A stretch of DNA of 44,504 bases from a virus: the IMG/VR virus record IMGVR_UViG_3300046535_000383, positions 1 to 44,504 of that record. One strand, written 5' to 3'. Within the stretch, counting starts at the first letter, position 1, and every line of letters begins with the position of its first letter. The notes under the pieces were generated by a model. That model had not been told where the DNA came from. It ran no database searches and saw only the letters and a list, made by a program, of their open reading frames with translations. A program made the translations under genes and the position numbers. Shown here in pieces: positions 31,488 to 38,493 of the stretch.

Positions 31488-31516
31488 AATCTACAGGTAC
31501 ACTCCAGACTTGTCAA
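31488..31516 (-). promoter_or_regulatory. sigma70-type promoter reading leftward
   Basis: A perfect TTGACA (31516-31511) is separated by 17 bases from TAGATT (31493-31488). The -35 sits in an inverted repeat (TGTCAA ... TTGACA, 31511-31539) with CACTG/CAGTG arms alongside, suggesting a repressor site. It would drive the GIY-YIG gene if the leader terminator is passed. Confidence 0.65.
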
Positions 31517-31615
31517 CACTGCCAGCATTCTTCCTTGACAGTGTGGGCACTATCGCTGGTCGGCATTGTACGCAGTGGCGGCCCGTGCATGAATGATTCT
31601 GCAGCCAGAGCCGCC

Positions 31616-32107
31616 TCATAGAGCCCAGCCCGGGTCATAATCCTTGTGGTCGGCGTAGATGGCGGCGAGTGGTTTGAGGATCGCGTTTCGTTGCTGCGTG
31701 ACGCCGCAGTTGCATTTGCCCTCGCTGATCTTGAGCACCTTCCACGTGTCCTCTTTGAGCTTGTAGGCCCTGCATGCGTAGTAGGCGGAAGGGTTGAACT
31801 CGTGCTCCCAGCTTGTCGCGGCCTCCACTATCACCCGTTTAGCCTCGCACTCAGCCAGGACACGGGCAGGGTCGTGGCGGGCGAAGTGTTCGGCTACTTC
31901 GGGGCTGGTGCAGAGCGTGTCGGAGCCTTCGCAGTCCCAGAGGTCGCCTGACTGGCCGCTTACCATTCCGTCTGCCGTGGTCCACTTGTTGCCGGCCGGG
32001 CCTTCGTCCATGTAGTGGCCCTGCTTGCTGGGGTCGGACTCGGAGGCATCCCGCGCCACAGCCTCATCCTCAGCGATCCGGGCCAGCAGGAACTCAACGA
32101 TGCTCAT
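31616..32107 (-). CDS. DUF6221-like protein
   Basis: 163 aa. The N-terminus MSIVEFLLARIAEDEAVARDA, the central HFARHDPARVLAECEAKRVIVEAA and the end LAAIYADHKDYDPGWAL are hallmarks of this actinobacterial/actinophage family. A Cys cluster (CNCG) lies near 132. Role unknown. It is the last gene of the early operon before the terminators. Confidence 0.8.
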   Translation of the reverse strand: MSIVEFLLARIAEDEAVARDASESDPSKQGHYMDEGPAGNKWTTADGMVSGQSGDLWDCEGSDTLCTSPEVAEHFARHDPARVLAECEAKRVIVEAATSWEHEFNPSAYYACRAYKLKEDTWKVLKISEGKCNCGVTQQRNAILKPLAAIYADHKDYDPGWAL

Positions 32108-32271
32108 TTGAGTACCGCCCTGAGTAGTGCGGCGACAAGCCCGTTCGTGCGCCGGTACACCCGCTTCCGCACGATCCGCTTCCCCACAGCGGCGGGACCC
32201 TTCCGCAACGCCCTACCATCAGCGGAGAGCCGGGCCGCACGGAACAGGAGGGAGGTCAGGGACCTAGTCAT
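32104..32271 (-). CDS. small basic protein
   Basis: 55 aa. It overlaps both neighbours by four bases (ATGA). About one third of residues are Arg or Lys (GKRIVRKRVYRR). It is a short helical, probably nucleic-acid- or membrane-surface-binding protein; not recognised. Confidence 0.6.
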   Translation of the reverse strand: MTRSLTSLLFRAARLSADGRALRKGPAAVGKRIVRKRVYRRTNGLVAALLRAVLK

Positions 32272-32525
32272 GGGGTGGCCTTCCGGTAGGGGTTCTTCCG
32301 TGACTTGGCAGCGCGCTGGGAAAGGCTGAAATGGCTCATGCTCCCATCCTCTCTGCCGTGCGTGTACCCCTTGTCATATGCCTTGGCTTGCGCTTCGGCC
32401 ATCAGGTGCGGGGCTGCGGCTTCCAGGGCTGCGCGCAGGTTGTACTCGAATATGGAACCCTCTTGCGCCGCCTGTTCGCGCCAAGCCTTATGCGCCGCCT
32501 CTACCGCCTCGTCCGGGATGCTCAT
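32268..32525 (-). CDS. hypothetical protein
   Basis: 85 aa, overlapping neighbours by four bases at each end. Helical, Ala/Glu-rich (AVEAAHKAWREQAAQEGSIF, LEAAAPHLMAEAQAKAYDKGY) with a basic end (RAAKSRKNPYRKATP). The pattern AHKAW...LEAAAPH is common in small actinophage proteins of unknown role. Confidence 0.65.
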   Translation of the reverse strand: MSIPDEAVEAAHKAWREQAAQEGSIFEYNLRAALEAAAPHLMAEAQAKAYDKGYTHGREDGSMSHFSLSQRAAKSRKNPYRKATP

Positions 32526-32668
32526 TGCTGGTCTTCTTTCACGTAGCCGGCGAGTCGTTCCCGGATGATGTCGGACAGGGTTTCCCCACGCACTGTGGCG
32601 ACGGCGAGGGCCGCATACCAGAGGTCGTCAGGGATACGGACGGCCCGCTGCGGGGTGCCCTTACTCAT
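32522..32668 (-). CDS. ribbon-helix-helix DNA-binding protein
   Basis: 48 aa. The pattern PQRAVRIPDDLWYAALAVA followed by GETLSDIIRERLAGYV fits the Arc/MetJ/CopG fold: one beta strand (RAVRIP) then two helices. Such proteins dimerise and bind operators. It starts inside the upstream gene (8-base overlap) and overlaps the next by four. It may autoregulate the early operon; no target is known. Confidence 0.65.
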   Translation of the reverse strand: MSKGTPQRAVRIPDDLWYAALAVATVRGETLSDIIRERLAGYVKEDQQ

Positions 32669-32915
32669 CGGTCGCATCCAGGATTTGCTGGCGAGCCTCT
32701 GCCAGCGTGAATGCTACGGCACCGAATCCATTCGGGATCCATTCACCATCGACGGTAACTTCGCTCACCATCCAGAGGTCGCGCATCCTCTTCGACTCAA
32801 TCTGGAAAAATCGACCGCCGCGGGTTGCCCAGCGGGTCCGGTATGGGTTGGTGAGGCGCGGGTTCCAACTCGCGGTCTGCGAGAGGGGCAACTTGGATTC
32901 CTGCTTCGTGGTCAT
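32661..32915 (-). CDS. hypothetical protein
   Basis: 84 aa. Contains NPRLTNPYRTRWATRGGRFFQIESKRMRDLWMVSEV and a C-terminal helix (TLAEARQQILDATDE). Compact basic N-terminus; no family recognised. First gene after the terminase-small-like gene, separated by 60 bases with no terminator. Confidence 0.6.
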   Translation of the reverse strand: MTTKQESKLPLSQTASWNPRLTNPYRTRWATRGGRFFQIESKRMRDLWMVSEVTVDGEWIPNGFGAVAFTLAEARQQILDATDE

Positions 32916-32976
32916 GCCCCAAGTCTAGGTGTATGGACATGCGCCGTCAACACGTCCAGCACGCAAACTTAGTGCC

Positions 32977-33576
32977 TCAACTATCCAGCGCCCGCAAAAC
33001 ATCCGGCACAACGGTCCCCACCAGCAGGGTCTGTTCGGGGGTGAGTTCGAGCCGGGCGAGGACGCGTTGCATGGCGGTGACGAACAACTGCGCGGTCTGC
33101 TCGTCCAGCTTGATCCTGCGCTCCTCGAAACCGGATTTGATGAGCATGTCCAGGAACTTGCCGGTCTGGGCCATGGCGGACAGGTAGAGCTTGACCTCGC
33201 CGCGGATCTGCTCGCCGCCCTTATCGTTCTCGTACCGGATTTCTTCGAGGGCGTTGACGCGCCGGCCCATCGCGTCCATGGTGTGCGCGGCGGACGCTGC
33301 CAGCCTGGAGAGCATGTCGAGCGGGTCGACAATGGCTTCGGTCCCGTACGCTGCGATGGCGGCTTGCGGGTCGGCCTCGTACAGTTCGGTGACGATGCGC
33401 CGGTTCTCCCGCTCCTGCGCCGCCTTGATGGCCTGAGGCGATTTTGCTCCGTGCCTCACGCACACTTTCGAACCGGGCGGTATGTTCGGGTACATGCACG
33501 GGTCACCAGCCCTCGTGTGCGCCGCGCACCACGGGTGCACCTGCCCGCACTTCTCACAGACTTCTTCTTCACTCAC
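32977..33576 (-). CDS. terminase small subunit-like protein
   Basis: 199 aa from a GTG overlapping the upstream stop (GTGA). An N-terminal zinc region (CEKCGQVHPWCAAHTRAGDPC) leads to the VCVRHGAKSPQAIKAAQERENRR segment found in many actinophage small terminases. A long helical middle and C-terminus follow (ASAAHTMDAMGRRVNALEEI, MQRVLARLELTPEQ). It would recognise phage DNA for TerL. It is unusually separated from terL by 5.7 kb and lies in the early operon, so the assignment is likely but not certain. Confidence 0.65.
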   Translation of the reverse strand: MSEEEVCEKCGQVHPWCAAHTRAGDPCMYPNIPPGSKVCVRHGAKSPQAIKAAQERENRRIVTELYEADPQAAIAAYGTEAIVDPLDMLSRLAASAAHTMDAMGRRVNALEEIRYENDKGGEQIRGEVKLYLSAMAQTGKFLDMLIKSGFEERRIKLDEQTAQLFVTAMQRVLARLELTPEQTLLVGTVVPDVLRALDS

Positions 33577-33788
33577 TGGCGCACCACGATCACGCCATGG
33601 CCTCCAGTCGCGCCGTAGCATTTCTGCTGCGTCCCGAACGGTCCTTCCGACATGGTGTATCCACCCTTGGCAAAGCACTCATTCCGGAACGCGTACCAAT
33701 CCGAAGAGACCTGCCCCATCCAGATGATGAACGCAATGAATCCGGCGACGACGAGCCCGGTCAGGACCAAGTATCCGCGGCCGCTCAC
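33573..33788 (-). CDS. small membrane protein
   Basis: 71 aa from GTG (GTGA overlap). One transmembrane segment (YLVLTGLVVAGFIAFIIWM) is followed by an outside domain with two Cys (RNECFAKGG, TQQKCYGATGG) that may form a disulfide. Not recognised. Confidence 0.65.
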   Translation of the reverse strand: MSGRGYLVLTGLVVAGFIAFIIWMGQVSSDWYAFRNECFAKGGYTMSEGPFGTQQKCYGATGGHGVIVVRQ

Positions 33789-34045
33789 TGTTCGACTGCT
33801 TCCCGTGCTTGTGTGTCGTGGGTGTCTAACTGTGCGAGGGTCTGTGCGTTGATGGTGCCTATCCGGGGCCATGGCCGGTCCCTGTCGGCGTCCAGGAGTT
33901 GGGTGATGGTGGTGACGACGCCACGCCAGTACGCACGGTCCTCCGGGTACGCATCCACCCATCTTGTTCTCGCCGGTGCACCGTCAGGGTGCGGGCTCTC
34001 GAAATACTGGGCGGCGACACGCTCCGTCAAATCAGGATCAGTCAC
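33785..34045 (-). CDS. hypothetical protein
   Basis: 86 aa from GTG overlapping the upstream stop. Contains RVAAQYFESPHPDGAPARTRWVDAYPEDRAYWRGVVTTI; Trp/Tyr/Pro-rich centre and a helical end. No family recognised. Confidence 0.6.
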   Translation of the reverse strand: MTDPDLTERVAAQYFESPHPDGAPARTRWVDAYPEDRAYWRGVVTTITQLLDADRDRPWPRIGTINAQTLAQLDTHDTQAREAVEQ

Positions 34046-34245
34046 TTGGCTTGCTCCCATGGTCCGCTAACCCTGTAGTCCGTCTGGGAGTAGATGGTGA
34101 CCTCTACGCCTTCGCTTCGCCGTCGCACCTCGTTGGGGTTCCGGCTTTCGCACCAGACTTCCCCTGTGTCATTCCGGCATGCGCGGTACCACTTGTTGAG
34201 CACCGACGTTTCCCCGAGCTCGCTGAGCTTCTCATTCAGGCTCAC
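34042..34245 (-). CDS. hypothetical protein
   Basis: 67 aa from GTG (GTGA). The core ACRNDTGEVWCESRNPNEVRRR and EVTIYSQTDYRVSGPW suggest a small beta-rich fold with two Cys. Not recognised. Confidence 0.6.
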   Translation of the reverse strand: MSLNEKLSELGETSVLNKWYRACRNDTGEVWCESRNPNEVRRRSEGVEVTIYSQTDYRVSGPWEQAK

Positions 34246-34643
34246 TTCGCGTTCTCCCGTTTCTGGATCTCCCGCTCGATGTACCAGACAGCCTTGCGCA
34301 GGTCCTCCAGCGCGTCGGCTTTCAGGTCCGCCCGCCACACGTATTTGATGGCGTTGCCAAGGTTGAAGCCCATGTGCTCTGTGACCTGGATGCACTCAAT
34401 CCCGGACGGGTGGTTGGTGTAGTGCTTGGGATGGTTCACCGGGTCATGGGTGCTTGGTCTCTGGTGAACGTCACCCAAGCCCGCGAGACGCAGTGTGGGG
34501 TAGTCGGAGTAGCTGCCCAGCCTGCCGTCCGCTTCCCTGATCCGGTAGGGGAAGTTCTCGCCCGGGTGAACGCGTTCGATAGCGCCCACGAGACCGCCGT
34601 TGTCGGCCACAACGTCGCCGACCTTGAACCTGAGCTCGCTCAT
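34242..34643 (-). CDS. DUF3310-like protein
   Basis: 133 aa from ATG (ATGA). The N-terminal ~55 residues form a small KOW-like beta region (FKVGDVVADNGGLVGAIERV). From about 70, the DPVNHPKHYTNHPSGIECIQVTEHMGFNLGNAIKYVWRADLK segment and DLRKAVWYIEREI match DUF3310 (sometimes called a phage nucleotide-kinase-like protein). The catalytic role is unproven. Confidence 0.8.
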   Translation of the reverse strand: MSELRFKVGDVVADNGGLVGAIERVHPGENFPYRIREADGRLGSYSDYPTLRLAGLGDVHQRPSTHDPVNHPKHYTNHPSGIECIQVTEHMGFNLGNAIKYVWRADLKADALEDLRKAVWYIEREIQKRENAK

Positions 34644-34948
34644 TTGGCGCCTACTTTCGGTTTGTGGAGGTGTTTGAGGGGGTTGTCGGTGTCGAATCCG
34701 TGGTTCATGACGTGTTGCCACCAGAACGCGAACCGGAGCCGTTCCGTCGGGTTGAGTCGGTCCCGGTAGTCGTGTAACAGGTGGAGCCCTAACTCGTCGG
34801 CGGCCTTGTCGTGGTGGAGTGTCGCATCCAACACCCGCTCGACTGTGCGCTCCACAATCCACGCCCGATACTCAGGGTGGATACCATCCAAGTACCGCGC
34901 CTCACGCCACAACATCCACACGTGCCGGGAGAACTCCGCGTACCTCAC
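34640..34948 (-). CDS. hypothetical helical protein
   Basis: 102 aa from GTG. Rich in Trp, His and Arg (RHVWMLWREARYLDGIHPEY, LLHDYRDRLNPTERLRFAFWWQHVMNHGF); mostly helical. No family recognised. Confidence 0.6.
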   Translation of the reverse strand: MRYAEFSRHVWMLWREARYLDGIHPEYRAWIVERTVERVLDATLHHDKAADELGLHLLHDYRDRLNPTERLRFAFWWQHVMNHGFDTDNPLKHLHKPKVGAK

Positions 34949-35316
34949 GGCTTGCCCGCTTTTGAGGATCGGATGCGGCTTACGTCGCGGGTAGCAAGCC
35001 TGATGTCCACCTCAGAAGGGCCGTTAGTCCTCCTGCTGGCGCTCCAGCTTTGAAGCTCCAGTAGCATGTCGCCGGGCTTGTGGACGTGCGCACCTTGCTT
35101 GTCGATCACAATGACGGCCGCGTCCTTCGGGAACGCAGTGCCCCGCTCCATCTGGTAGCGGGCATGGTTGCGCTGGGACGCGCCGTAGCAGTGGAAGCTG
35201 ACGATCACCAAGAATGCCTGCGGCCAAGTGAGCTTGATGTCCGTGCCGAAGAACAATCCCAGCCAGAGCACCAAGAATGCGAGGGACCAGATGAAGTGCC
35301 GTTTCAGGTAGCTCAC
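34945..35316 (-). CDS. membrane protein
   Basis: 123 aa from GTG (GTGA). Two transmembrane segments (FIWSLAFLVLWLGLFFG and WPQAFLVIVSFHCYGA) precede a cytoplasmic-like C-terminal domain (GTAFPKDAAVIVIDKQGAHVHKPGDML). No family known. It may act at the membrane in exclusion or regulation, which is speculation. Confidence 0.65.
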   Translation of the reverse strand: MSYLKRHFIWSLAFLVLWLGLFFGTDIKLTWPQAFLVIVSFHCYGASQRNHARYQMERGTAFPKDAAVIVIDKQGAHVHKPGDMLLELQSWSASRRTNGPSEVDIRLATRDVSRIRSSKAGKP

Positions 35317-35471
35317 CCTCCCACCGCCTTGTGCGGGTTGTCCTTGGCCATGACGTCGCCGTAGTTGCGGAGCCCCAGCCAAGCGAGGGCGTGCCGCATA
35401 CCCGCCTCCCACGCTTCGGCGGCTACCTCATCCAGGCGCTCGATGTGGTGCTCCAAGTCGCCGGGATTCAT
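35313..35471 (-). CDS. hypothetical small protein
   Basis: 52 aa from ATG (ATGA). A helical stretch (EHHIERLDEVAAEAWEAGMRHALAWLGL) is followed by YGDVMAKDNPHKAVGG. Not recognised. Confidence 0.55.
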   Translation of the reverse strand: MNPGDLEHHIERLDEVAAEAWEAGMRHALAWLGLRNYGDVMAKDNPHKAVGG

Positions 35472-35734
35472 CGCCTGCTCGCTTTCACGGCTAGCACCAC
35501 GGCCACGCCCACAATCACGATGGCGAACGGTATCCACCGCCCCTCGACGGTCATCAGGTACTTGTCGGTGATGCCGTTGAAGAACACAATCCGGCGCTGG
35601 ACTTCGAAGTTGTCGGCAGCCTTGGAGAGGTTGTCTGATGCGGTCTTGGCGTCGGATGAGCACGCGGAGAGCAGTGCTACGGATGCGAGGGCCGTGATGA
35701 TTACTGCGGCTGTCTTGCGGTACTTGATGCTCAT
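35468..35734 (-). CDS. lipoprotein with C-terminal transmembrane segment
   Basis: 88 aa from ATG (ATGA). A lipobox LLSAC (Cys25) follows a hydrophobic signal. The short middle (SDNLSKAADNFEVQRRIVFF, NGITDKYLMTVEGRW) recurs in small actinophage lipoproteins as I recall them. A second hydrophobic stretch (IPFAIVIVGVAVVLAVK) ends it. Lipid anchor plus C-terminal helix is an unusual pairing; the protein may sit as a loop outside the membrane. A role in superinfection exclusion is plausible but unproven. Confidence 0.65.
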   Translation of the reverse strand: MSIKYRKTAAVIITALASVALLSACSSDAKTASDNLSKAADNFEVQRRIVFFNGITDKYLMTVEGRWIPFAIVIVGVAVVLAVKASRR

Positions 35735-36288
35735 GCCGCGTCCTTTGCGTTGAGTTGGGTTTCGAGGCGGTGGATTTCTTTGATGGCTGCGGCTTTGTTG
35801 GGTCCGAGGTCGTTGTAGTCTTTGCCGAACCATTCGTCGGCGAGCTCGTTCAGGCGGGCCTTGCGTGCAGCCTCCGCGGCGGCATTCATTGCGTCCGCCA
35901 CGGCCTTGGCCTTCGCCTCCTCGTAAGCCTTCGCCTTCTCCTCAACCTCAAGGTGCTGTGCGATGGCGAGCCACGCTGTGGCACGTTTCCGGGCTTCGGC
36001 GGCCGTGGACTTGCCGGGCGGCTGCATGAAGGGGTGGCCCTCTACGTGGAATCTGCGGCCGTATCGGGTTTCAGCAGATGCCGTCACCTTCGGCAGGTCG
36101 TCCTTGGGGGTGAGGATGTACGCGGACTCGACAGCGTCGGCTACGTCAGAGAGCGCGGCTTTGATTTCAATGTTGTAGCCGTGGCCAGTGAGCGTGCCGA
36201 CGCGGGTCCGGCCGAGGATGGTGCGTTGCAGGTGGGGCAGTCCTTCGACCGCGGAGAAACGTGCCGTGTATACGTTGAAGTAGTTCAT
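35731..36288 (-). CDS. hypothetical protein
   Basis: 185 aa from ATG (ATGA). The N-terminal ~80 residues look beta/alpha (YFNVYTARFSAVEGLPHLQ, TGHGYNIEIKAALSDVADAVESAYILTP). The C-terminal ~70 residues are strongly helical and charged (LEVEEKAKAYEEAKAKAVADAM), a likely coiled coil. Not recognised. Confidence 0.65.
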   Translation of the reverse strand: MNYFNVYTARFSAVEGLPHLQRTILGRTRVGTLTGHGYNIEIKAALSDVADAVESAYILTPKDDLPKVTASAETRYGRRFHVEGHPFMQPPGKSTAAEARKRATAWLAIAQHLEVEEKAKAYEEAKAKAVADAMNAAAEAARKARLNELADEWFGKDYNDLGPNKAAAIKEIHRLETQLNAKDAA

Positions 36289-37112
36289 GCGGTGTCCTGT
36301 TCTGTGCCCCAGGGGCTGAGTTTGGTGCCGGCTTCGGAGAGTTGTACGAGTCTGGCGACGTGGGCGACGATGTAGGTCCGGTGGCCGCGGTGGGATGTGC
36401 CGTGGGGGGTGAGGTGGCCGCGGTTGGTCCAGGTTTTGATCCGCTGCGTGTCGAGGGCGATGCCTTTGAGGGCGAAGGATCTGGAGAGGGTGGTGGCGTC
36501 TTGGGCGATGGTGCCCGCGTGGGCGAGGGTTTCGAGGGTCCGGGTTTGGGTGTCCCAGTCGGTGCCGCATGACCGGCATTTCACGGTGGTGGTGCCGGTG
36601 ACGGCGTACAGGGTTTCCTGGCACTCAACCCCGTCAACCATGCTGTAGCAGGGGCCCACATAGGTGGTGTCGGGGGCGATGTCAATGGTTTTGCGGATGT
36701 TGTTGACCGCGCCCACGATCTCGGTGTACGCATCAGGCCCGGTGGTGTGCCTGCTGAGCCAGCCCGTGTGGTGCAGCAACCACGTGGACAGGGTTTTCGC
36801 CGTCGCCGGGGTCGGTAGGGCCACGAACCTGCCCTCATCCGCGTGGCCCTCAGCCACCAGTGACACCCAGTCCTTCAACAACGTGCGCAGGTCGCGGGCG
36901 GTTTCTGAGGCGCGCACGTTGTACGGCATCGGCGGCCCCTCACTCGTCTGGTTACCCCGCGCAGGGCGCGTCTTCGTCTGCCTCGTCATGGTGGTGTCCA
37001 GTTCGTCCAGCAACCAGTCAAGGTCACCCAACGCCCGCTCCAACGTGTCGGTGCAGGTCGGGCAGATCGTCGCCGGCGCGGACAGTTCACGGCCATCAAC
37101 AGGGCAGGTCAC
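36285..37112 (-). CDS. zinc-ribbon protein with C-terminal HTH
   Basis: 275 aa from GTG (GTGA). An N-terminal zinc motif (CPVDG, ICPTC) is followed by a helical middle. A second zinc ribbon lies near 165-192 (CYSMVDGVEC, KCRSCGTDW). A C-terminal MerR-like winged helix is seen (IALDTQRIKTWTNRGHLTPHG, RTYIVAHVARL). This layout suggests a DNA-binding regulator or replication accessory protein. No target is visible. Confidence 0.7.
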   Translation of the reverse strand: MTCPVDGRELSAPATICPTCTDTLERALGDLDWLLDELDTTMTRQTKTRPARGNQTSEGPPMPYNVRASETARDLRTLLKDWVSLVAEGHADEGRFVALPTPATAKTLSTWLLHHTGWLSRHTTGPDAYTEIVGAVNNIRKTIDIAPDTTYVGPCYSMVDGVECQETLYAVTGTTTVKCRSCGTDWDTQTRTLETLAHAGTIAQDATTLSRSFALKGIALDTQRIKTWTNRGHLTPHGTSHRGHRTYIVAHVARLVQLSEAGTKLSPWGTEQDTA

Positions 37113-37291
37113 AGGCGCACCTCGTTAGCCGCGTTCTGCTTGGCAATGGCCGTTCCTAGTGCTGTTACGCGCTTCCGACTGGCCATCAGGAGTTTCTTGT
37201 CGGCTGCCGGGTCGAGGTGCTTTTGGTATGCACGTTCGGCCATGATCTCGCATTGCATGTCCTCGATGGTCTTGCCCCTGTTGACGCTCAT
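37109..37291 (-). CDS. hypothetical small helical protein
   Basis: 60 aa from ATG (ATGA). Charged and helical (KTIEDMQCEIMAERAYQKHL, KKLLMASRKRVTALGTAIA). Not recognised. Confidence 0.55.
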   Translation of the reverse strand: MSVNRGKTIEDMQCEIMAERAYQKHLDPAADKKLLMASRKRVTALGTAIAKQNAANEVRL

Positions 37292-37485
37292 TCGTCATCC
37301 CCTAGCGCGTCCAAAAAATCTTCCAATCGGAGTCGTGCGGCGGTGACTCCTGTGGGTGCGTGGTGGCAGCGGCACACGTATTTGAGCGCACACACATCGA
37401 GGGACGTGTAACAGCATCCGCGTTTGCACCGGCGCGACTCCGGGACCGCCTTCACAGGGCGCTTATTCCGTGGCTCATACCACAT
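37288..37485 (-). CDS. small Cys-rich protein, first gene of a coupled run
   Basis: 65 aa. Cys residues in RRCKRGCCYTSLDVCALKY and CRCHH suggest a zinc-binding knuckle; the C-terminus is acidic (EDFLDALGDDE). The ATG lies directly after GATAAGAT, with no GGAG, so it may be leaderless. It starts a run of 13 genes joined by four-base overlaps. Confidence 0.55.
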   Translation of the reverse strand: MWYEPRNKRPVKAVPESRRCKRGCCYTSLDVCALKYVCRCHHAPTGVTAARLRLEDFLDALGDDE

Positions 37486-37523
37486 ATCTTATCATCCGCG
37501 CTGGCAGGTTTTGGTGTCGGAAA

Positions 37524-37536
37524 CACTAATTTAGTG
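37524..37536. promoter_or_regulatory. 13-base perfect palindrome between two early gene runs
   Basis: CACTAA-T-TTAGTG is a perfect inverted repeat overlapping the stop of 37531-37785 and lying about 40 bases before the next start. It may be an operator. Confidence 0.35.
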
Positions 37537-37785
37537 CCCGCCATTATCATCCAGGCCCAGCAACTCGGTGGCTTGCGCGGCGGGTCTTTTGATCGTCCTG
37601 TCCGGTGCGGGTTTGGGGAGCCCCTCCCGGAGTGTGTGCATGAGCTCGGCCTTATCAAACCGGCCGTTCCCCCATTGCACGTCAATGAGTTGGATCGCTT
37701 TCAGGATCGCCATCTCAGATTCGGTCACGTCAGGCTCCTTCGCCTCGGGTTGTCTGTAGTCGGGGTATGGGACGCTGCGGCTCAC
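37531..37785 (-). CDS. hypothetical protein
   Basis: 84 aa from GTG (GTGA); an internal GTG (VTESEMAILK) is possible. Helical middle (ESEMAILKAIQLIDVQWG, FDKAELMHTLREGL) and a Pro/Lys-rich tail. Last gene of the upstream run. Confidence 0.55.
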   Translation of the reverse strand: MSRSVPYPDYRQPEAKEPDVTESEMAILKAIQLIDVQWGNGRFDKAELMHTLREGLPKPAPDRTIKRPAAQATELLGLDDNGGH

Positions 37786-37895
37786 AGGGTGGCCTCGTGG
37801 CAGTCGCAGGGGCAGGGTGCTGGGTGGTCCGCTTCAACGTCCCAACCGTCACCGGAGCATGATGCGTGCTTGCCGTCGCGGCAGTCCGGGTTCAC
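37782..37895 (-). CDS. mini-protein with CxCxCH motif
   Basis: 37 aa from GTG (GTGA). C-R-D-G-K-H-A-S-C, then GDGWD, and a C-terminal CPCDCH are typical of small actinophage zinc-binding proteins of unknown role. A longer upstream start in the same frame lies in the next gene and is rejected. Confidence 0.6.
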   Translation of the reverse strand: MNPDCRDGKHASCSGDGWDVEADHPAPCPCDCHEATL

Positions 37896-38251
37896 TGTGC
37901 CTCTTTCGGGTTGAGCGCGTTCTCGACGGCGGCACGGAGGTCTTCCGCGATCTCCCGGTCCTCGCATTGCTTGGACTTGCTGAGGCGGTCAGCGCGTTCC
38001 AACACTGCCTCTACCGCGCCGATGAGCCGGGCAACGTCCATGGGGGCCGCGGCAATGAACGCGGCGTCGGGCCGGTGGAACTCGTCATCGTCGCACCAGC
38101 CGGTGACCATAAGGTTTCCGGGCTCGTCGTAGATGTTGACTTCCAGTCGGCCGCGCTCCGTGCATGGCGTGCATTCATCCACAGCCCACGGTCCGGGTGT
38201 TGCCGCTTCGAGCCTCTGTTTCATGCCGTCCAGGGCATCACGGGCGGTCAC
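37892..38251 (-). CDS. phage protein with TPGPW...DAAFIAAAP motif
   Basis: 119 aa from GTG. ATPGPWAVDECTPCTERG and PDAAFIAAAPMDVARLIGAVEAV are the hallmark segments of small phage proteins in the Ea22-like style. The C-terminal helix is charged. Role unknown. Confidence 0.65.
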   Translation of the reverse strand: MTARDALDGMKQRLEAATPGPWAVDECTPCTERGRLEVNIYDEPGNLMVTGWCDDDEFHRPDAAFIAAAPMDVARLIGAVEAVLERADRLSKSKQCEDREIAEDLRAAVENALNPKEAQ

Positions 38252-38493
38252 TTGGTGGCCAAGGTGGTGCGGTATGGGTTGCGGCTATGCGCGGCAGGGT
38301 CGTCGTAGTTCACGTCATGCATCGGCCCGCCTTGCTTGTAGCCGTCGTCCCACGCCGCTTCCGCTTCGTTCAGGATGCGGCGGCAGAGCGCGAGTAGGTA
38401 GTCCCGGTCGGTCTGCGGGTCCCCGAGTTGCTGGCTTGGGTCGGTCTTGGCTCGGGCTTCGATAGCGTCCAGTGCTTCGGTAATGTCGCTCAT
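38248..38493 (-). CDS. hypothetical protein
   Basis: 81 aa from ATG (ATGA). Acidic helical N-terminus (DITEALDAIEARAKTD), then YLLALCRRILNEAEAAWDDGYKQG. The end AHSRNPYRTT resembles that of the 32268 gene product. Confidence 0.6.
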   Translation of the reverse strand: MSDITEALDAIEARAKTDPSQQLGDPQTDRDYLLALCRRILNEAEAAWDDGYKQGGPMHDVNYDDPAAHSRNPYRTTLATK

